Assembly: GCA_965240325.2 (NCBI GenBank)
Contig: OZ251248.1
Location: 310,001-374,000, forward strand
From: Rebecca billardiae RCC1528
Taxonomy: Eukaryota; Haptophyta
Length of the DNA: 64,000 nucleotides
Direction: 5' to 3'
A model generated the notes under the pieces. The model was not told the DNA's origin. It did no database searches and saw only the letters and a list, made by a program, of their open reading frames with translations. Each line of letters starts with the position of its first letter. Positions within the stretch are counted from its first letter, which is position 1. Shown in pieces: positions 33,701-45,974 of the stretch. Both the position numbers and the translations under genes were made by a program.

Positions 33701-36700
33701 GCCGCCGTCACCGCCTTCGCGTCGGCGCTCGAGCTCCGCCGGCCGTGGAGCGAGCTGTTGTTGCCGCCGGCCGCGTACTGCCGCGCCATCGCCTCCAGCT
33801 CGTCCGCAGCCTCGCTCTCAGCACTCGCCGCCGCCGCCGCGCGGACCGGCTTGGCCGTCCCCAGCTTGCCCGCCTCCGCGGGCGAGATCGGCGCCGCGTC
33901 GCCGAGGATCGACTTGAGCTCGTCGTACACGTCGCGCAGCACCTCGATCGACCGATCCGCGTCGAGATCGAACACGTGCTGCAGCATGAGCAGCAGCTCC
34001 TTGTCCTCCGCCTTGCGCCGCTCCTTCTCCTCGAGCTGCGAGAAGCGCTCGGACGAGAGCACGGCGGCGAAGCGGTCGCGGATGTCGATGAGGCCGGCCT
34101 CGGCGGAGGGCAGCTGCAGCACGAGCTTGATGAACTGCTTGGACGCCGCGCGCGAGTCCTGCTGCTCGAACGACCCGTCCTGCCCGAGCGCGGCGCCGCC
34201 CGCGGCGCGCGCGCCGCGGCCGTCGTCGTCGCTGTCCGAGTCGTCGTCCTTGCCCTTGCCGTCGTCCGAGTCCGGGTCGGAGTCGGTGTCCGAGTCGAGC
34301 TCCTCGCCGTACTCGTTGATCCAGAAGTCGGACCACTTGCCCACCGTGCGGAAGGTGGTGCGCTGGTGCCGGTGCAGCTTGCTCAGGTCGCTGGCGAGCT
34401 CCATGATCGACATCTCGACCTCGCGCGACTTGTCGACCAGCTCGGTCGCGTGGTGGTCGTGCAGGTGCGCGAGTTTCGTCACCGCGCGCGTGACCTCGTA
34501 GAGGTTGAGGGTCTTCGCCTTGTCCATCTTGCGCTGGATCTGCTCGTCCATCGCGAACTGCGCCGGCACCGTCGCGCCCGCCGAGATCAGGATGCTCGCG
34601 ATCTTGAGGTCGACGTTGAACGCGTCCATCAGCGGCGGCCGCGACCAACGGTCCTCGCAGTTCACGTCCGCCATCGCCTTCACCAGCAGGTACACGCTCG
34701 AGATCGAGCCGGACATGACGGCGAAGTGGAGCGGGGTGCGCCCGTCGTAGTCGGGCAGGTTGACCTTCGCGCCCACCGTGAAGAGGAAGCGCAGCCGCTC
34801 GACGTCGCCCCGCGTCGCCGCCTGCCGCACCATGTTGGCGATGTGCTCGCCCTCGGCGCGCGCCGACGCCTTGACAAGCATCTGCGCGACGAGCTGGTGG
34901 TTGAGCAGGATGGCGTCGTCGAGGGCGGAGCGGCCGTGGCGGTCGCGCGTGTGCACGTCGCACATGTTCGAGATGAGGTACTCCGTCACGCGCAGGTTGC
35001 CCTCCGTCGCGGCGACGTGCAGCGCGGTGCGCCCGTCGTAGTTCCTCGAGTCGAGCGGCACGCCGTGCGCGACCAGCATCGTCATCAGCGGCATGTCGCC
35101 ATGCTTGGCCGCAGAGTGCGTCCACACGTGCGGCAGGTCGAGGACGAGCTGCGCGCCGGCCTTGACGAGCTCGTCCGCCACGGCGGAGTGCTTGCCCTTC
35201 ATCGCGTTCTCGAACGGCGACGCGCCGAACCGGTCCTTCACCGCCGTGTCCGCGCCGAGATCGCACAGCAGCTTGACGACGGTGCTGTGGCCCTCGACGC
35301 AAGCGAGATGGAGTGGGGTGCGCTTGTCGTGCGAGACGGCCTGGATGTTGAAGCCGCGCGCGATGAGCTGGCGCACGGTCTCGACGTCGCCGTGGCGCAC
35401 CGCGATGGCCATCTGCGAGAAGAGCTCCTCGTTCCGGTCGAGGATCGCCGTGCGGATCAACGTGCGCAGTGCCTCGTACTCGCGCTTCTCGTCCTCGTCC
35501 ATCTGCTCGGCAAAGCCGACGTTCGCGAGGTCGGCGCCCTCCTTGTCCAGGCCGTACTTGCGCAGCACGTTCTGCAGGATGAGGTCGGTCTGCTCGGGGT
35601 AAGAGGCGATGACGTCGAGGAAGGTGGTGGCGGTGAGCACGCTCAGCGTCACCTCGCCCTTGGACGACGCGAGCGCCGTGTACGGGTGCGGCAGGCCGAT
35701 GAAGAAGGCGACCTCGCCCACCACCTGGCCCGGGCCCAGCTCGGAGCGGACGGTGGAGACGAGCGTGTCGCCGCGCCACATGTGCATCGTGCCGCCGACG
35801 CACCAGAGGAGCTCGGCCGCGCCGTCGCCGCGCTTGAAGGCCACCTGGCTTGGCTGTGGATGACGGTATCGGCGGCGGCGGCGGAGTCGGGCGGATGCGG
35901 TGGGGCGCCGGTGGCGGCAGCGGAGGGCACGGCAGCGCCGACAGATAAGAAGGCGACATGCGCCAAGTCTCTCTCGCGCGCCCGCGCCGCGCGCGCTGCC
36001 CAGCGCGCCCGCGCGGCAGGCGCGGCGCCGCGCGCCGCGTACGCCGACGAGAGCGCGCACCATCATGTACCGCTCGCGCAGGTACAGCGTGACGTACGTG
36101 AGGAACTGGTGGTTGCACGACCAGAAGACCCACGTCTGCTCCATCTGCCGCATGTGCTGCGAGGACGCGACCTCGACGCGCAGCGAGAGCGGCATCTGGC
36201 TGTTGATCAGGTCGGAGCCCGCGGCGAGCTTGCGGTGCTGGAACTGGTAGTGCCCGCGGATGCGCAGGGCGAGCTCCTTGGGCAGCTTGCGCTCGGCGAC
36301 GTAGTCGTCCACCGCCTTCATCAGCTCGTTGTAGTGCACGGTGCTCTGGTCGGTGCGCACGAGGTACTGGAAGAGCGTGCCGAGCACGAACGCGTAGAAG
36401 ACCATCTGGATCGCGGCGACGAGCGCGGCGAAGAGCACCTCGGCCTTCTCCGTGAGGATGATCGTGCCGTAGCCCATCGACGTGAGGCCCATCCACGCCA
36501 TGTACAGGCTCATCAGGTACTGCTGGTACAGGCTGGCGACCGCCGGGTCGAGGTCGGCGTTCTCGGTCAGCAGCGGGATCTGCGCCGGCCAGTTGGGCAG
36601 CTCGAGCGGCTGGTTGGACCAGCGGCCGCCGAGCGCCCACCAGCAGCAGGCGACCTGCCGTGCGGCGGCGCACGCATAGGGAGGGGGCACGCGGCGGCGC

Positions 36701-37717
36701 AGCACGCAGGGCGAGCATGGAGCGTGAGCGAGCGCGCACCGGGCGCAGCTCCCTCGCTATATCGCGCGCGGGCGCGCTCGTGCGCATGGATGGTGACGCG
36801 TGAGCGCGCACCCAGTGCGGCACGGAGAGGATGACGATGGAGAACTTGTACGCGGCGAGGAACTTGACGTTGACGGTGAGGTCAGTGTTGATCTCCTGCA
36901 CGTACATGACCAGCTCGCGCACGCGCACCGCGCGCACGATCTGCACGAGCGACCACATCCAGTCGTTGCCTGTCAGGATGTAGATGGCGCGTGCGATGTG
37001 CAGCGCAAGGCTCGTGCCAATGTCGCGCACGGCGTGTTTGGTGAGGTAGAGGCCGGCGACGGCGGAGCCGTCGTCGGTCGTTGCGCTCGCACGCGCCTCC
37101 GCGATCAGCTTGCGCCGCTCCTCGCCCGTCGGCTGCTCCATGATCGTCTTGGCGATCCAGCACAGCTCGAAGAGGTCACCAATCGCGTCGATCACGATCG
37201 CGACGCCGCTGTACGCGAGCTCGTGGGGAAAGGCCAGGCGAAGTGGGATCATGAGCTCCTCAAGCGTGAAGATGGGGATGCGCGCGAGTCGCGCAATTGC
37301 CTTGAACCGCTCGCGCTTCTCGCGCTCGTCCGTCTCGATCTGCTGCCGCGCGCGCTCGTCGTCGAGCGTCGCCTCCTCGCCGGCAAGCACCATCCGCCAC
37401 TTGACCGTGCGGTCGCCCGCCCTGCGGCGGCCGTGGTCGTTGCCGGTCTTGAGGATGCCCTTGACCGCCTTCGTGTCCCGCGCCCGGCCCTTCTTCAGAG
37501 CGCCCTCCTCCTCGTCCTCCTCCTCGTCCTCCTGGTTGCGCATGAGCGCGACGTCGAGCAGCTTGCGCGCGCGCGCGCCCAGGCCATGCGCTGCTGCGGC
37601 GACGCGGCCGCGGCCCATCTGGCGAGGGGACTCCTCTTGACTGTCGGCGCTCCTCGCCGTCTCGTCGACGTCCGCTCCGCCCCCCGTCGGCAGGGGTGTC
37701 ACCTTGATCTCGCCCAT
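27740..37717 (-). CDS. Giant two-module cyclic-nucleotide-gated channel with ankyrin repeats
   Basis: Eight exons join in frame: 37717-36812, 36654-36061, 35844-30669, 30556-29897, 29737-29553, 29428-28255, 28117-28002, 27838-27740 (2969 residues). Module 1: voltage-sensor-like helices (~145-300), S5 with SVPHWVACCWWALGG across exon joint 1, pore TSMGYGTI (G363-Y364-G365), C-linker, cyclic-nucleotide-binding domain (~501-600), ankyrin repeats (~647-919). Linker: acidic and low-complexity, with one EF-hand-like loop DASHTGQIRMRD (1428-1439). Module 2: six helices (~1971-2221) with an Arg-bearing S4, a pore reading LVSALGVV instead of GYG, C-linker, second nucleotide-binding domain (~2330-2425), second ankyrin block (~2508-2898). 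Exon 3 alone spans binding domain 1 through pore 2 without a stop, so a single gene is well supported. It is probably a plasma- or organelle-membrane cation channel; ion and ligand are unknown. An in-frame ATG at 37927 would add 70 residues of AT-richer sequence that I take as 5'UTR. Confidence 0.85.
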
Positions 37718-40700
37718 CGAACACGCTCTCGCGTCGCTTGGCGTCGGGTTGTCGGGTTGGCTTTCGCCAAGGTGCTGACGCACGAGAGCGCTGTGGGCTG
37801 CGCAGCGAGTGGACAAGCCGTTCGTGAACATATTGGCTGAATGAAAAAGTGGGCGATCGAAGCGATTAACAAATTTGATATTCGTCAAACCCTCCCCATA
37901 GTCGTTAATAAAGTTGGCCACGCTCATTGGTCATCCATGAGTGATATTTACGGTCATCAATCAATATAAATCAGATGAGCGAGGAATCGATGACCGGGAA
38001 AGCAACAGTTCACCGTGGGGCCCGTAGCGCCCCCCATGTTTTTTCTTCGATTTCAGACCACCACCAAGCGCACCACGAAACGCCGTTCAGGATCCGAATT
38101 CAACGTCACACAACAAATCGTGCATCAAATAAGCCATTCAGCAGCCCGAACCGCAATTTTCACGTAGTATCAAAGACGTGACAATGATTCCGTTGACTAA
38201 TCATGAATTTCAGATGGTTTTATTTCACGTATCAAACAGCACAATCCGGATCCTTCGGCTCATCAGATGAATCGATGATTATCAGGGTAAAACTGATCTG
38301 GGGATTCTGGGCATGCATCATCATTCCATCATCATTCTGGCGATTGTGATGGCTGACTCTAGCCGTCCAGGCGTCCACGCACGACGTCCTTCTCGGGCTC
38401 GCAAGCCAAACGCGACCGCGATCGGCCCAGGCGGTATTCGCGATCGGCTGGCGGACTATTGTGAAGCTGCACACCTATGGCCTACCTCACCCCGCACTGG
38501 ACCCCCCTTGTCAGATTGAGGAACGAACCGCGCGCGCGCTGATGAGTGCGAGCAGCGCAAGGCCACCTGCTCAAATTGGTCAGGCAGGGAAGTTGCCCTC
38601 CGTCACGAATGATCGCCGCATGCGCTGCGCTGTAGTGTAAACACCTTGGCAGCTGCACCACCTTGCAGCTCCACGCTCGCGCGAGTCGTGGGCACGTCGC
38701 AGGGGCCATGGTTCTCAAGTCTCAACAGAGTTTCGGGGTCCCATGCACTAGTACGAAGGGTCCCCATAGAGAAAACCACTGGCCACTTGACGACAGTGCA
38801 CACGCGCCGCGGCCATCGCCCCCAGATTCCCAGAAGGAGCGTTCAACGCCAGTGAGCAGCAGCCGCGCGCCCTGCACTGCGATCGTGGCCCGGGCGACTA
38901 CTCGGCTCTCCGCGGAGGCGCGGATAGGGCTGAAAGCCAGACTCGGTCAGCCGGTGACAATCTCTATGTCTCTGCCACCCGGCGCGAATAGCTGAGATTC
39001 GCCGCATGCCAGCTCTGCTGTCTCCAGCCGGCACTCAGCGCACGCGCTCGCGCAATCCATCCGCATGTGAGCGACCGCTGCGCCATCGTCAGCTCGGGCT
39101 GCGCTCGCTCTGCAGTAGTGTACAGTAATCGCAGGTGACCCGGCCGCACCAACAAGTAGTCCAGGCCCTGAGCCGGCCGCAGCGCCTTGAGCATATATTG
39201 GTGATGCTATCGTAAGTTACGCGGTCGGCGGTGCGATCACTGAGAGGCTGAGTGACTCGTGCTGTCCGTACGTGACAACTCAGACAAGCCCCGAGGGCCG
39301 TGAGCCCGCGCTGCGTCAGCCACGCGGGCCGCGGCCGAGCACGTGAGCAGCGGGCGCGGCGGCGGCCGGCGCCGTCGAGCCGGCGCGGCGCGGCCGCGCG
39401 GGCCGTATCACATTCAGACAGTAGACACGGTTTATGAGCCTTGACCGACGGTCGTACATCACAGCAGCACGCAGACTCTATCAGCATCAGTAGTACGTAA
39501 GCATTCCGGACCGGCGGCCGCGTTATTGGCAAGCAGAGTCGGCGCACAGTCATGATGATGAATAAGAGCAGCACGGAGTAGTCGGGCACCGGCCCGCGGC
39601 ACCGTAGTTGTCCGTTGGCACCGCCGCGTAGTAGTTATATAATTCGGCGTATAGTTGCGCTACTATAAGTTGCCGCACCGGCGTCACGCGTCGTGATCGC
39701 CAGTATATAGTACAGGGTCTCCAACATTAAACTGGACACTTTGGGCAGCAGCTCAGCGTACGGCCTGTGGCTGCCTCGCGCGGGGTCAGGAGCGGCCAGC
39801 TCGGCTCGTGTGCACCCCACTAGGTCTGTCTGCGACCGCGCATAGCCGGACAGCCCGCGTGGAGCACCCCTCTGGGTCATGCGGACAGTCGGCACAAGGC
39901 TGGTCGTGAGGGCCGTGAAGCAGCCGTGTGGCTTCTGCGCATGTCTGTAGCCAGCAAGCCCGCTCAAGGCCGCGCAGATATTATTACGTGGCATGGTCGA
40001 TGACTATGCGGCATGCGCTCGACAGCCCTGGGCAAGCCCGGACGTAGCGCTACACCAGGAGTATATACGGCCCGATCGGACCAGCCTACCTGTTGCGCAC
40101 CTCGCTTGCACAGCTGCTGCACAGCCCATCGATCGGCTCTGGCCGTGCAGGCAAGGGCTACAGTCGGCGCCACTACCCGCAGCGAACGCTGGAGACCCAC
40201 CAGTGCGCGCACCAACCCGCCCGCCGCCAAATGCAACCGTGCGCCAGATACGAATTTTAGCAGGCATGCCACCCGCGGGGGCTCCGTGGACCTGTTCAGA
40301 GCCAACCGCTAGTCGGTTGAGCTGTACATCCAAGCCAGCCCTGGCCACACGCTGAGCGCGCCGCTCGCTGCACCCACACCCTGTCGTCATCCGAGGAGTA
40401 AGGTCCATGGCGCTCATGTGAGCCTCTGGCCCATCTCATCGTTAGCAGCCGTAGTCAGCAAAAATCAATGTCCGACCAATTGTTGGGGACCCTCAATATA
40501 GTTCGGATAGCAGCCGTAGCCGCCGCGCCGCCTGCTGCCGGTACTAGCAGCAGATACGTATATACCGATGCTTTCGATGACGAATGCCGAGTGCCCAGTA
40601 CGACTCCGCGGGGGCGCGGGACATCTGCCCGCCGCCGCTGTCTCGTCGGCTACTCCGGCTCCCAGCGCGCGGCGCTCATGCCAACGGCACCATCCCGCTG

Positions 40701-40779
40701 ATTACGCGGCGGAGCTCACCACGCGGCGACACCCGATCCCGACGGCGGCCCGTGGGCGCGGCGGTGCGCTCATCCTCGC
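37718..40779. other. 3.1-kb intergenic region
   Basis: Contains the likely 5'UTR and promoter of the channel gene (37718-~38000). AT-rich DNA follows to about 38500, then mixed GC sequence. All frames are short, lack domains and overlap on both strands. No tRNA or transposon end was recognised. The NDC80 stop codon is at the right edge. Confidence 0.55.
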
Positions 40780-43700
40780 TCAGAGGTCGCCGACGTCGGC
40801 GACGGTGGCGCGCGTGTGCTCGGCCGCGCTGAGCACGCTCTGCAGCCGGTCACGAATCTGCTCCTTGTGGCTCATCAGCCGGTCGAGGGTGGCGATCAGC
40901 TCGGAGTAGAGCTGCTCGCGCTCCGCCTGCCACGCACGCTTCTGCGTCTCCACCTCGGCGCTCGCTGCGCTCATCGCCTGCTGCGACGCCGAGCGCTTGG
41001 CGGCGAGCTCTGACCGAAGGGCAAGCGCCTGCGCGCGGCACAGCGCACGCGTGGCGCGTGCCGTTGGGCGGTCGGGCGCGGGCGCGCACACACCCCGCCG
41101 CCGGCACGCAGCGCGGCGCACACCTGCGAGAGCACGTCCTCCGAGCGCCGCACCTCCTCGTCCACGCCGCCAAACAGCGTCTCCTGCGCACGCAGAGGCA
41201 GGGCACGTCAGGCGTCGCGCAGGAGGGAGGGTCCGGCTCGCCTCGCGCGCGCGCAGTCCGTCCGCGCACCCTCACACCGCCGCGCCTGTCCGCCGCGCGC
41301 GCGGCGGCGGCGCAGCGCGGCGTCACACCTTCTCGGAGTTGAAGATGGCCTCGAGCTTGTGCGCCTTGCGCTCGAGGTCGGATACCTCCTCCTCCTTGTC
41401 CTGCGCGGCGCCACGCGTACGCACGCGCAGCCGGCCGCGCGCACACCAACCGGTCAGGTCTGCACAGCGCGCGCGCGCCGTTTCCCGGAAGTGTCCGGCG
41501 CGCTCACGCGCGCGCCCACCTGCTTCGACTGCTCCGAGCGGTCGAGCTGGTCCTGCAGCTTGAGCAGCTCGGCCTGCGCCTCGTGCAGCGTGGACGTGAA
41601 CTTCTCCTGCGCGCACGCCACGCGGCGAGCACGCCGTGCGCCCGCGCGTCAGGTCGGGCGTCAGCCGAGCGCGCGCTGTGTGGCGCGCGCCGTCGCGGCC
41701 GCGCGACGCGTCGGGCCGAGTCCGCGCTGCGCCGCGCGGGCCGACGCACCTTCAGCTCGGCGAGTACGGGGCGCGCCTCGCCCAGCAGGTCGATGGTGAG
41801 CACGGCGCCGCTCAGGCTGACGGTGCCCCCGACCGTCACGTTCGACGCGGCCAGATCGCACCTGCGCCGCCGCCGCCGCAGAGGGGGCCGCGGGGTGTGG
41901 CGAGCTTAGTCAGCAGCCGCGGTGCGCGGTGCGCGGCTGCGCGCGACGTGGCTGTGCTCAGAGGTTGGAGCCGCGTGGGCAGCTCGGCGTGCGGCCGGCG
42001 ACACGGGCCCACGCGGCCCTCCACCGCACGCTCGAGGCGCACCCAGCCGGGTGCGTGCCGCAAATCACGCGCAGGCGCGCGCGGCCCGCGGCAGTGACGA
42101 GCGCCGCAGTCGCAACAGTCGCCGCGCAGCGGCGGGCGTGAGCGCGCACTCGAGCGATCGCCCTGCGGCGTTGGCGGCGCTCGACGGGATCAGCTGCAGG
42201 CGCGTCGCGCTGCGCGGGTAACCGAGCGACACCGCGGCGGGTGGCGCGGGCCGTGACCGTGAGACGACGCGCGCGCAGCTAGCAGCAGCCAAGCGGTGCC
42301 GTCTACGGCGCGCGTGTGTCGCACGCTCGCGCCGTCGCGCGGGCGGGGCTGCGGGCCGCACCGGTTGGTGTAGTCGTTGAGCAGCGAGCCGAGCTGGTCC
42401 ATCGACTGCGACAGGACCACCTCGGCGTTGAGCACCTCGGATGTCTTCGCCTCCTTGTTCGCAATCAGGCTCCTGCTCGCGCCCACGCGCGCACGCGGTG
42501 CGCGCCCATGTCAGCGGGCGCTCCCGAAGCGCCCGGCGTCGTGGGCCGCGCCGGGCGCCGCGGCGCACAGGCGCGCGCGCGCGCGCGCACTTGAGCTCCG
42601 CCTCGAGGCGGTTGCGCTCGCCGTTCATGCGCTGCACGTCGGCGGGCGAGAGCTCCTGCGTCGAGAGCGTCTGCCGCAGCGCCTCCACGTCCGCGAGCAC
42701 CGCGCCCAGCTCGGCCTCGACCGCTGCCGCGTCGTGCGTTCGGTCCTGCACTTTGGTCGTCAGCTGCTCCTCGTGCTGGGTCATCTGCGAGACGAGCTTG
42801 CGGAACTTGCCGAGGTCTGCGCATGGCGTGGCGAGGGGAGGTGAGTGCCTCGCAGGCAGGCGGTGGCGAGTCAGCCCGCGCGCGCGCCGGAGTGCAGGGC
42901 GCTGCACACGCCGCGCCGCGACCGCGCGCCGGCGCAGGGGAGGCGGCTGCAGCGCGCGCTCGGCGCAGCTTGGCAGCGGCCGCGCGCGCACCAGAGTTCA
43001 AGTCCTCGCTCTGCCGCGTCGCCGCCTCGAGCGGCGAGGTCTCGCCACGCAGCGCGGCGAGCTGCGCCTGCAGCTCCGCATTCGCATCGGCGAGCTGCTT
43101 CACCTCCGCCTTGACCTGCGCGCGCGCAACACGGCGCGCCCCGCGGGCCGTCAGATACGACCAGCCGCGCCACCGCGTGCGTACGCACGCGCGCGCGCCG
43201 GTCTCGCTCACCCCCACCAGCGGCGCGCGCCACGCCAGCCTACCCGCCCCAACACCGGCACGGCGCACGTGGGCGATGCTCGGCGTGCATCCCCCGCGTG
43301 TCGCGCGCGTCGCGCGTGTCGCGCGCCGGCGCGCGCACCTGCGCGTTGCGAGCGTCAAACACCATCGACAGCTCCTCGTCGAGGTCCGGGCAGTCGTCGT
43401 CGCCGTCGAGGAACTTGCGGTACGCCTTGGTGAGGTAGTCGAAGAAGATCTTGAACGTCACGTCCGCGTCGAAGCAGTCCTCCTCCTTCCGCGCCTGCAC
43501 CTCCTCGTCGTACTCCAGGATGTCGATCAGCCAGGTGAGGGTCGCGACGAGCGCGGGCCACGAGTGCGGCGAGCCGACGGTGTACAGCGCCTGCTTGCGG
43601 ATCTCGAAGGGGTAGCCGAGCGCCTTGAAGACGCCGATCACCTCGTCCTCAAACTTCGTCTTGCCCGAGTCCATCGCGTAGTTCGGGTCCACGCCGCGCA

Positions 43701-44046
43701 GCAGGAACTCGAGCACGAACTGAAAGTCTTTGGTCGTGGGCGTCGTGAGCATCTTGAGCGAGATCGTGCGGTCGTAGGCGTGCTCGGTGAGGTAGGCGAT
43801 CACGCGCTTGATCGACTCGTGGAAGTACTTCTTCGAGTCGATCGGGCGCGGGTCGCTCTTCACCGAGCCGCCGCGCCCGAACACGCTCGACCGGCGGCTG
43901 AGGTCGCCGCTCGCGAGCGACTTGCGCGGCGCAGCGAGCGACTGCCGCTTGCCACCGATGCTCGACTGGCGCGACGGCGCGGCGCTCGAGCGGTTGTTCG
44001 CGTTCATGGCCGAGAGGCCACCCAGTGTCGCGCGGCGCATGGCCAT
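40780..44046 (-). CDS. NDC80/HEC1, outer kinetochore protein
   Basis: Subunit of the four-protein Ndc80 complex that binds spindle microtubules. Ten exons join in frame: 44046-43339, 43115-42992, 42816-42591, 42472-42362, 42209-42117, 41861-41750, 41606-41520, 41400-41329, 41183-41124, 41028-40780; 613 residues, close to the animal length. N-terminal tail (~1-65) is Arg/Ser-rich with Aurora-type contexts (KRQS, RRSS, RKS). It is followed by a calponin-homology domain (~66-215; KYFHESIKRVIAYL, FVLEFLLRGVDP, WLIDILEYDEE) and a long coiled coil. The conserved NRATRLQLIPSSA block forms only when exons 4 and 5 are joined. The exon 5 donor is uncertain: a GT at 42116, or a GC a few bases upstream, both keep frame. 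Intron density is far higher than in most neighbours. Divergent from the plastid GIY-YIG gene. Confidence 0.9.
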
Positions 44047-44362
44047 CTCCGCGCCGTGCGCTCCCCCCGCGGGCAAGGCCGTGCACGGGAGCCGCGGGCA
44101 AGTGCGTCCGCCCTTGCTGGCTGAACGAGAGCTCCGTTTGAAAATGCCTGCCGAGCGGCCGGGCCGATCTCGATCTCGATCGCGCCCCAGTGTGGAGATC
44201 GCAGTCCGGGAGCTCGGGCGAATGGAGAATTCGATTAGAGCGAAGTAATGAAAGGCACTCCCAGCCCGGACTCTCACGACGACGGCTCCGCGGCCGGCCG
44301 TCGTCGCTGCACGGGGAAGGCCGCGTCGCGAAGACCAGGACCAAGTGGGAGCGGCCGCCGCC
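44047..44362. promoter_or_regulatory. Shared divergent promoter region
   Basis: 316 bases between the start codons of NDC80 (-) and the GIY-YIG protein gene (+). It includes a short lower-GC patch at 44215-44250. No named promoter motif is visible. Confidence 0.45.
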
Positions 44363-45151
44363 ATGCGCCTCGGGCTCGTCGCGCTGCTGAGCGCGTGCTG
44401 CGCCGCGGGCGCGAGCGCGGCCGTGTCGCCCGCCAGATGCCGCGTCCACGTCGGCCGCGCCGTCGGCGCGCGCGCGCACGTCTCTGCGTTGACAGCGGAT
44501 GCGTCCGCCGAGCAGGTGAAGGCGGCACTCGCTGCGAAGGAGGCGGAGTACCGGGCGCGGCAGACCGAGGAGGCGCGGAAGCAGGGCGCGGGCGCGGGCG
44601 AGATCCCACCACTCGACTCGCTCCCCGTCGTCCCGTTCGTCGCCGCTGACACGGGCCTCATCACCGACGTGTCCGACCCGACTGCCAAGGCGAGCGTGTA
44701 CGCTGTGAGCGGCGCGGACGGCGCCGTGCAGTACATCGGAGTGACACGCGGCATCCGCGACGCCCTCCGGCTGCACCTCGGGCGCTGCCCGGACGAATGC
44801 CACGGCGTGCAGGTCCACCACATCACCAAGCCCAGCCGCTCGCTCCTCGAGCAGGTGCGCGCCACTTGGATCGAGCAGCTCGGGAGCACGCCGCCGGGCA
44901 ACGCGGACGAGGCGGCCACGGCGCGCTGGGAGGCGCCGCTGGACGTGCGTCCGCTGATGACGGCGGAGGAGCAGGAGCACTTTGAGGAGATGTCCGACAA
45001 GGGCCGCGGTGCCTCCGCGCTCAAGGCCGTCGGCCGCCGCATCGAGGCGGGCAAGGTGGCGGCGCTCGAGGCGCGCGGCGTGAAGGAGCCGATGCGCTTC
45101 GACCCCAAGCTCAAGGGCCAGGGGCTGCTCGACCTGCTGCCCGCGAACTGA
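44363..45151 (+). CDS. Plastid-targeted GIY-YIG domain protein
   Basis: A single exon of 262 residues starting at the ATG at 44363. The N-terminus reads MRLGLVALLSACCAAGASA, a clean signal peptide, followed by an Arg/Ala-rich transit-like stretch. This is the two-part leader expected for import into a plastid with extra membranes. Residues ~110-185 match the GIY-YIG fold as found in the N-terminal domain of plant chloroplast GRXS16: VYAVSGADGAVQYIGVTRGI, then the LEQVRATWIEQ helix and a PPGN end. Here there is no glutaredoxin domain attached; the C-terminus (~195-262) is Lys/Glu-rich and ends LKGQGLLDLLPAN. Whether it is a nuclease is unclear, as the full catalytic set cannot be confirmed by eye. 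Confidence 0.75.
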   Translation: MRLGLVALLSACCAAGASAAVSPARCRVHVGRAVGARAHVSALTADASAEQVKAALAAKEAEYRARQTEEARKQGAGAGEIPPLDSLPVVPFVAADTGLITDVSDPTAKASVYAVSGADGAVQYIGVTRGIRDALRLHLGRCPDECHGVQVHHITKPSRSLLEQVRATWIEQLGSTPPGNADEAATARWEAPLDVRPLMTAEEQEHFEEMSDKGRGASALKAVGRRIEAGKVAALEARGVKEPMRFDPKLKGQGLLDLLPAN

Positions 45152-45974
45152 GGATTTCGCGCGACGCCGAGTAGGCCGCTCCTTGAGCGCGACGGCGCGT
45201 GTGGCGCGTGGGCGGCGCCGGCGCGAGTGCGGGGCACTGATTATACGACTAATGATTTATAATATAATTATAAATAAAATTATAAATTCAGACTAATGCC
45301 TGGCGGCTGGGACGTCGTCAGTCGGCGCTGGCCGCCATGCCGCTGTGCCGCAGTCATGGCCCGGGCTGGCGGCCGAGTCCGGGTCGGACAGGCTCTCATA
45401 TATTGCGACTACGCCGTCGCCGACTGTTAGGCCGCGTATATGCCGCCAGCATCGTCACGCTGCGCGCGCTGATCCGACTCCGGCGCGGGCCACATCCGCG
45501 GGAAGCCTGTGACGACGACTACTCTGAGTATTACGCACTCCGTCATCAGTCCGTGGCCGTGCCGGCGGTCCCGGGTCCGGATCAGTAGCTGGCTAGCCGC
45601 ATCGGACTGCCCGACTAGTCCGCGACCGCATGTCCATGACCATGAACCGTGATGAAGGCACTAGAGTATCGGACGATGGCAGATGATGTCGCGGACTCAG
45701 TGCTGCCGCGTCGATCTGTCGTCTGATCGATGGTCCGCGCTGCCACTGACGCCGATTATTATAGGATAATTCGACCAAACTCACTTATTATTTTTGACGA
45801 GTGTATTCATCAGTCGTTATCGATCTTCATACACACGTGTGTAAGCTATATGACCACTAATACCGCGCACGCGTGTGCCTACTCGATCAGAAATATACAC
45901 ACCGTCGATCAGTCATGATGTGTATGGGATACACAGCAGTGTGTATGAGAATAGTAGTAGTATCATAGACCCTG
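45152..45974. other. Intergenic, with an AT-rich block
   Basis: A very AT-rich stretch at 45238-45296 contains repeated TTATAAAT-like words, and a second AT-rich zone spans 45750-45960. No gene was recognised. The right edge carries ATAGACCCTG (45965-45974), which recurs beyond the neighbouring element. Confidence 0.6.

Noticed and set aside
30373-36834. A very long open frame on the plus strand opposite the channel gene
   Set aside because: It is antisense to clear channel, ankyrin and binding-domain sequence. Its translation is Arg/Ala/Val/His-rich with no domain, as expected when stops are rare at this GC content.
38232-40909. Short frames of 65-140 codons between the channel gene and NDC80
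   Set aside because: No domain, composition tracks local GC, and they overlap on both strands; the rightmost overlaps real NDC80 sequence.
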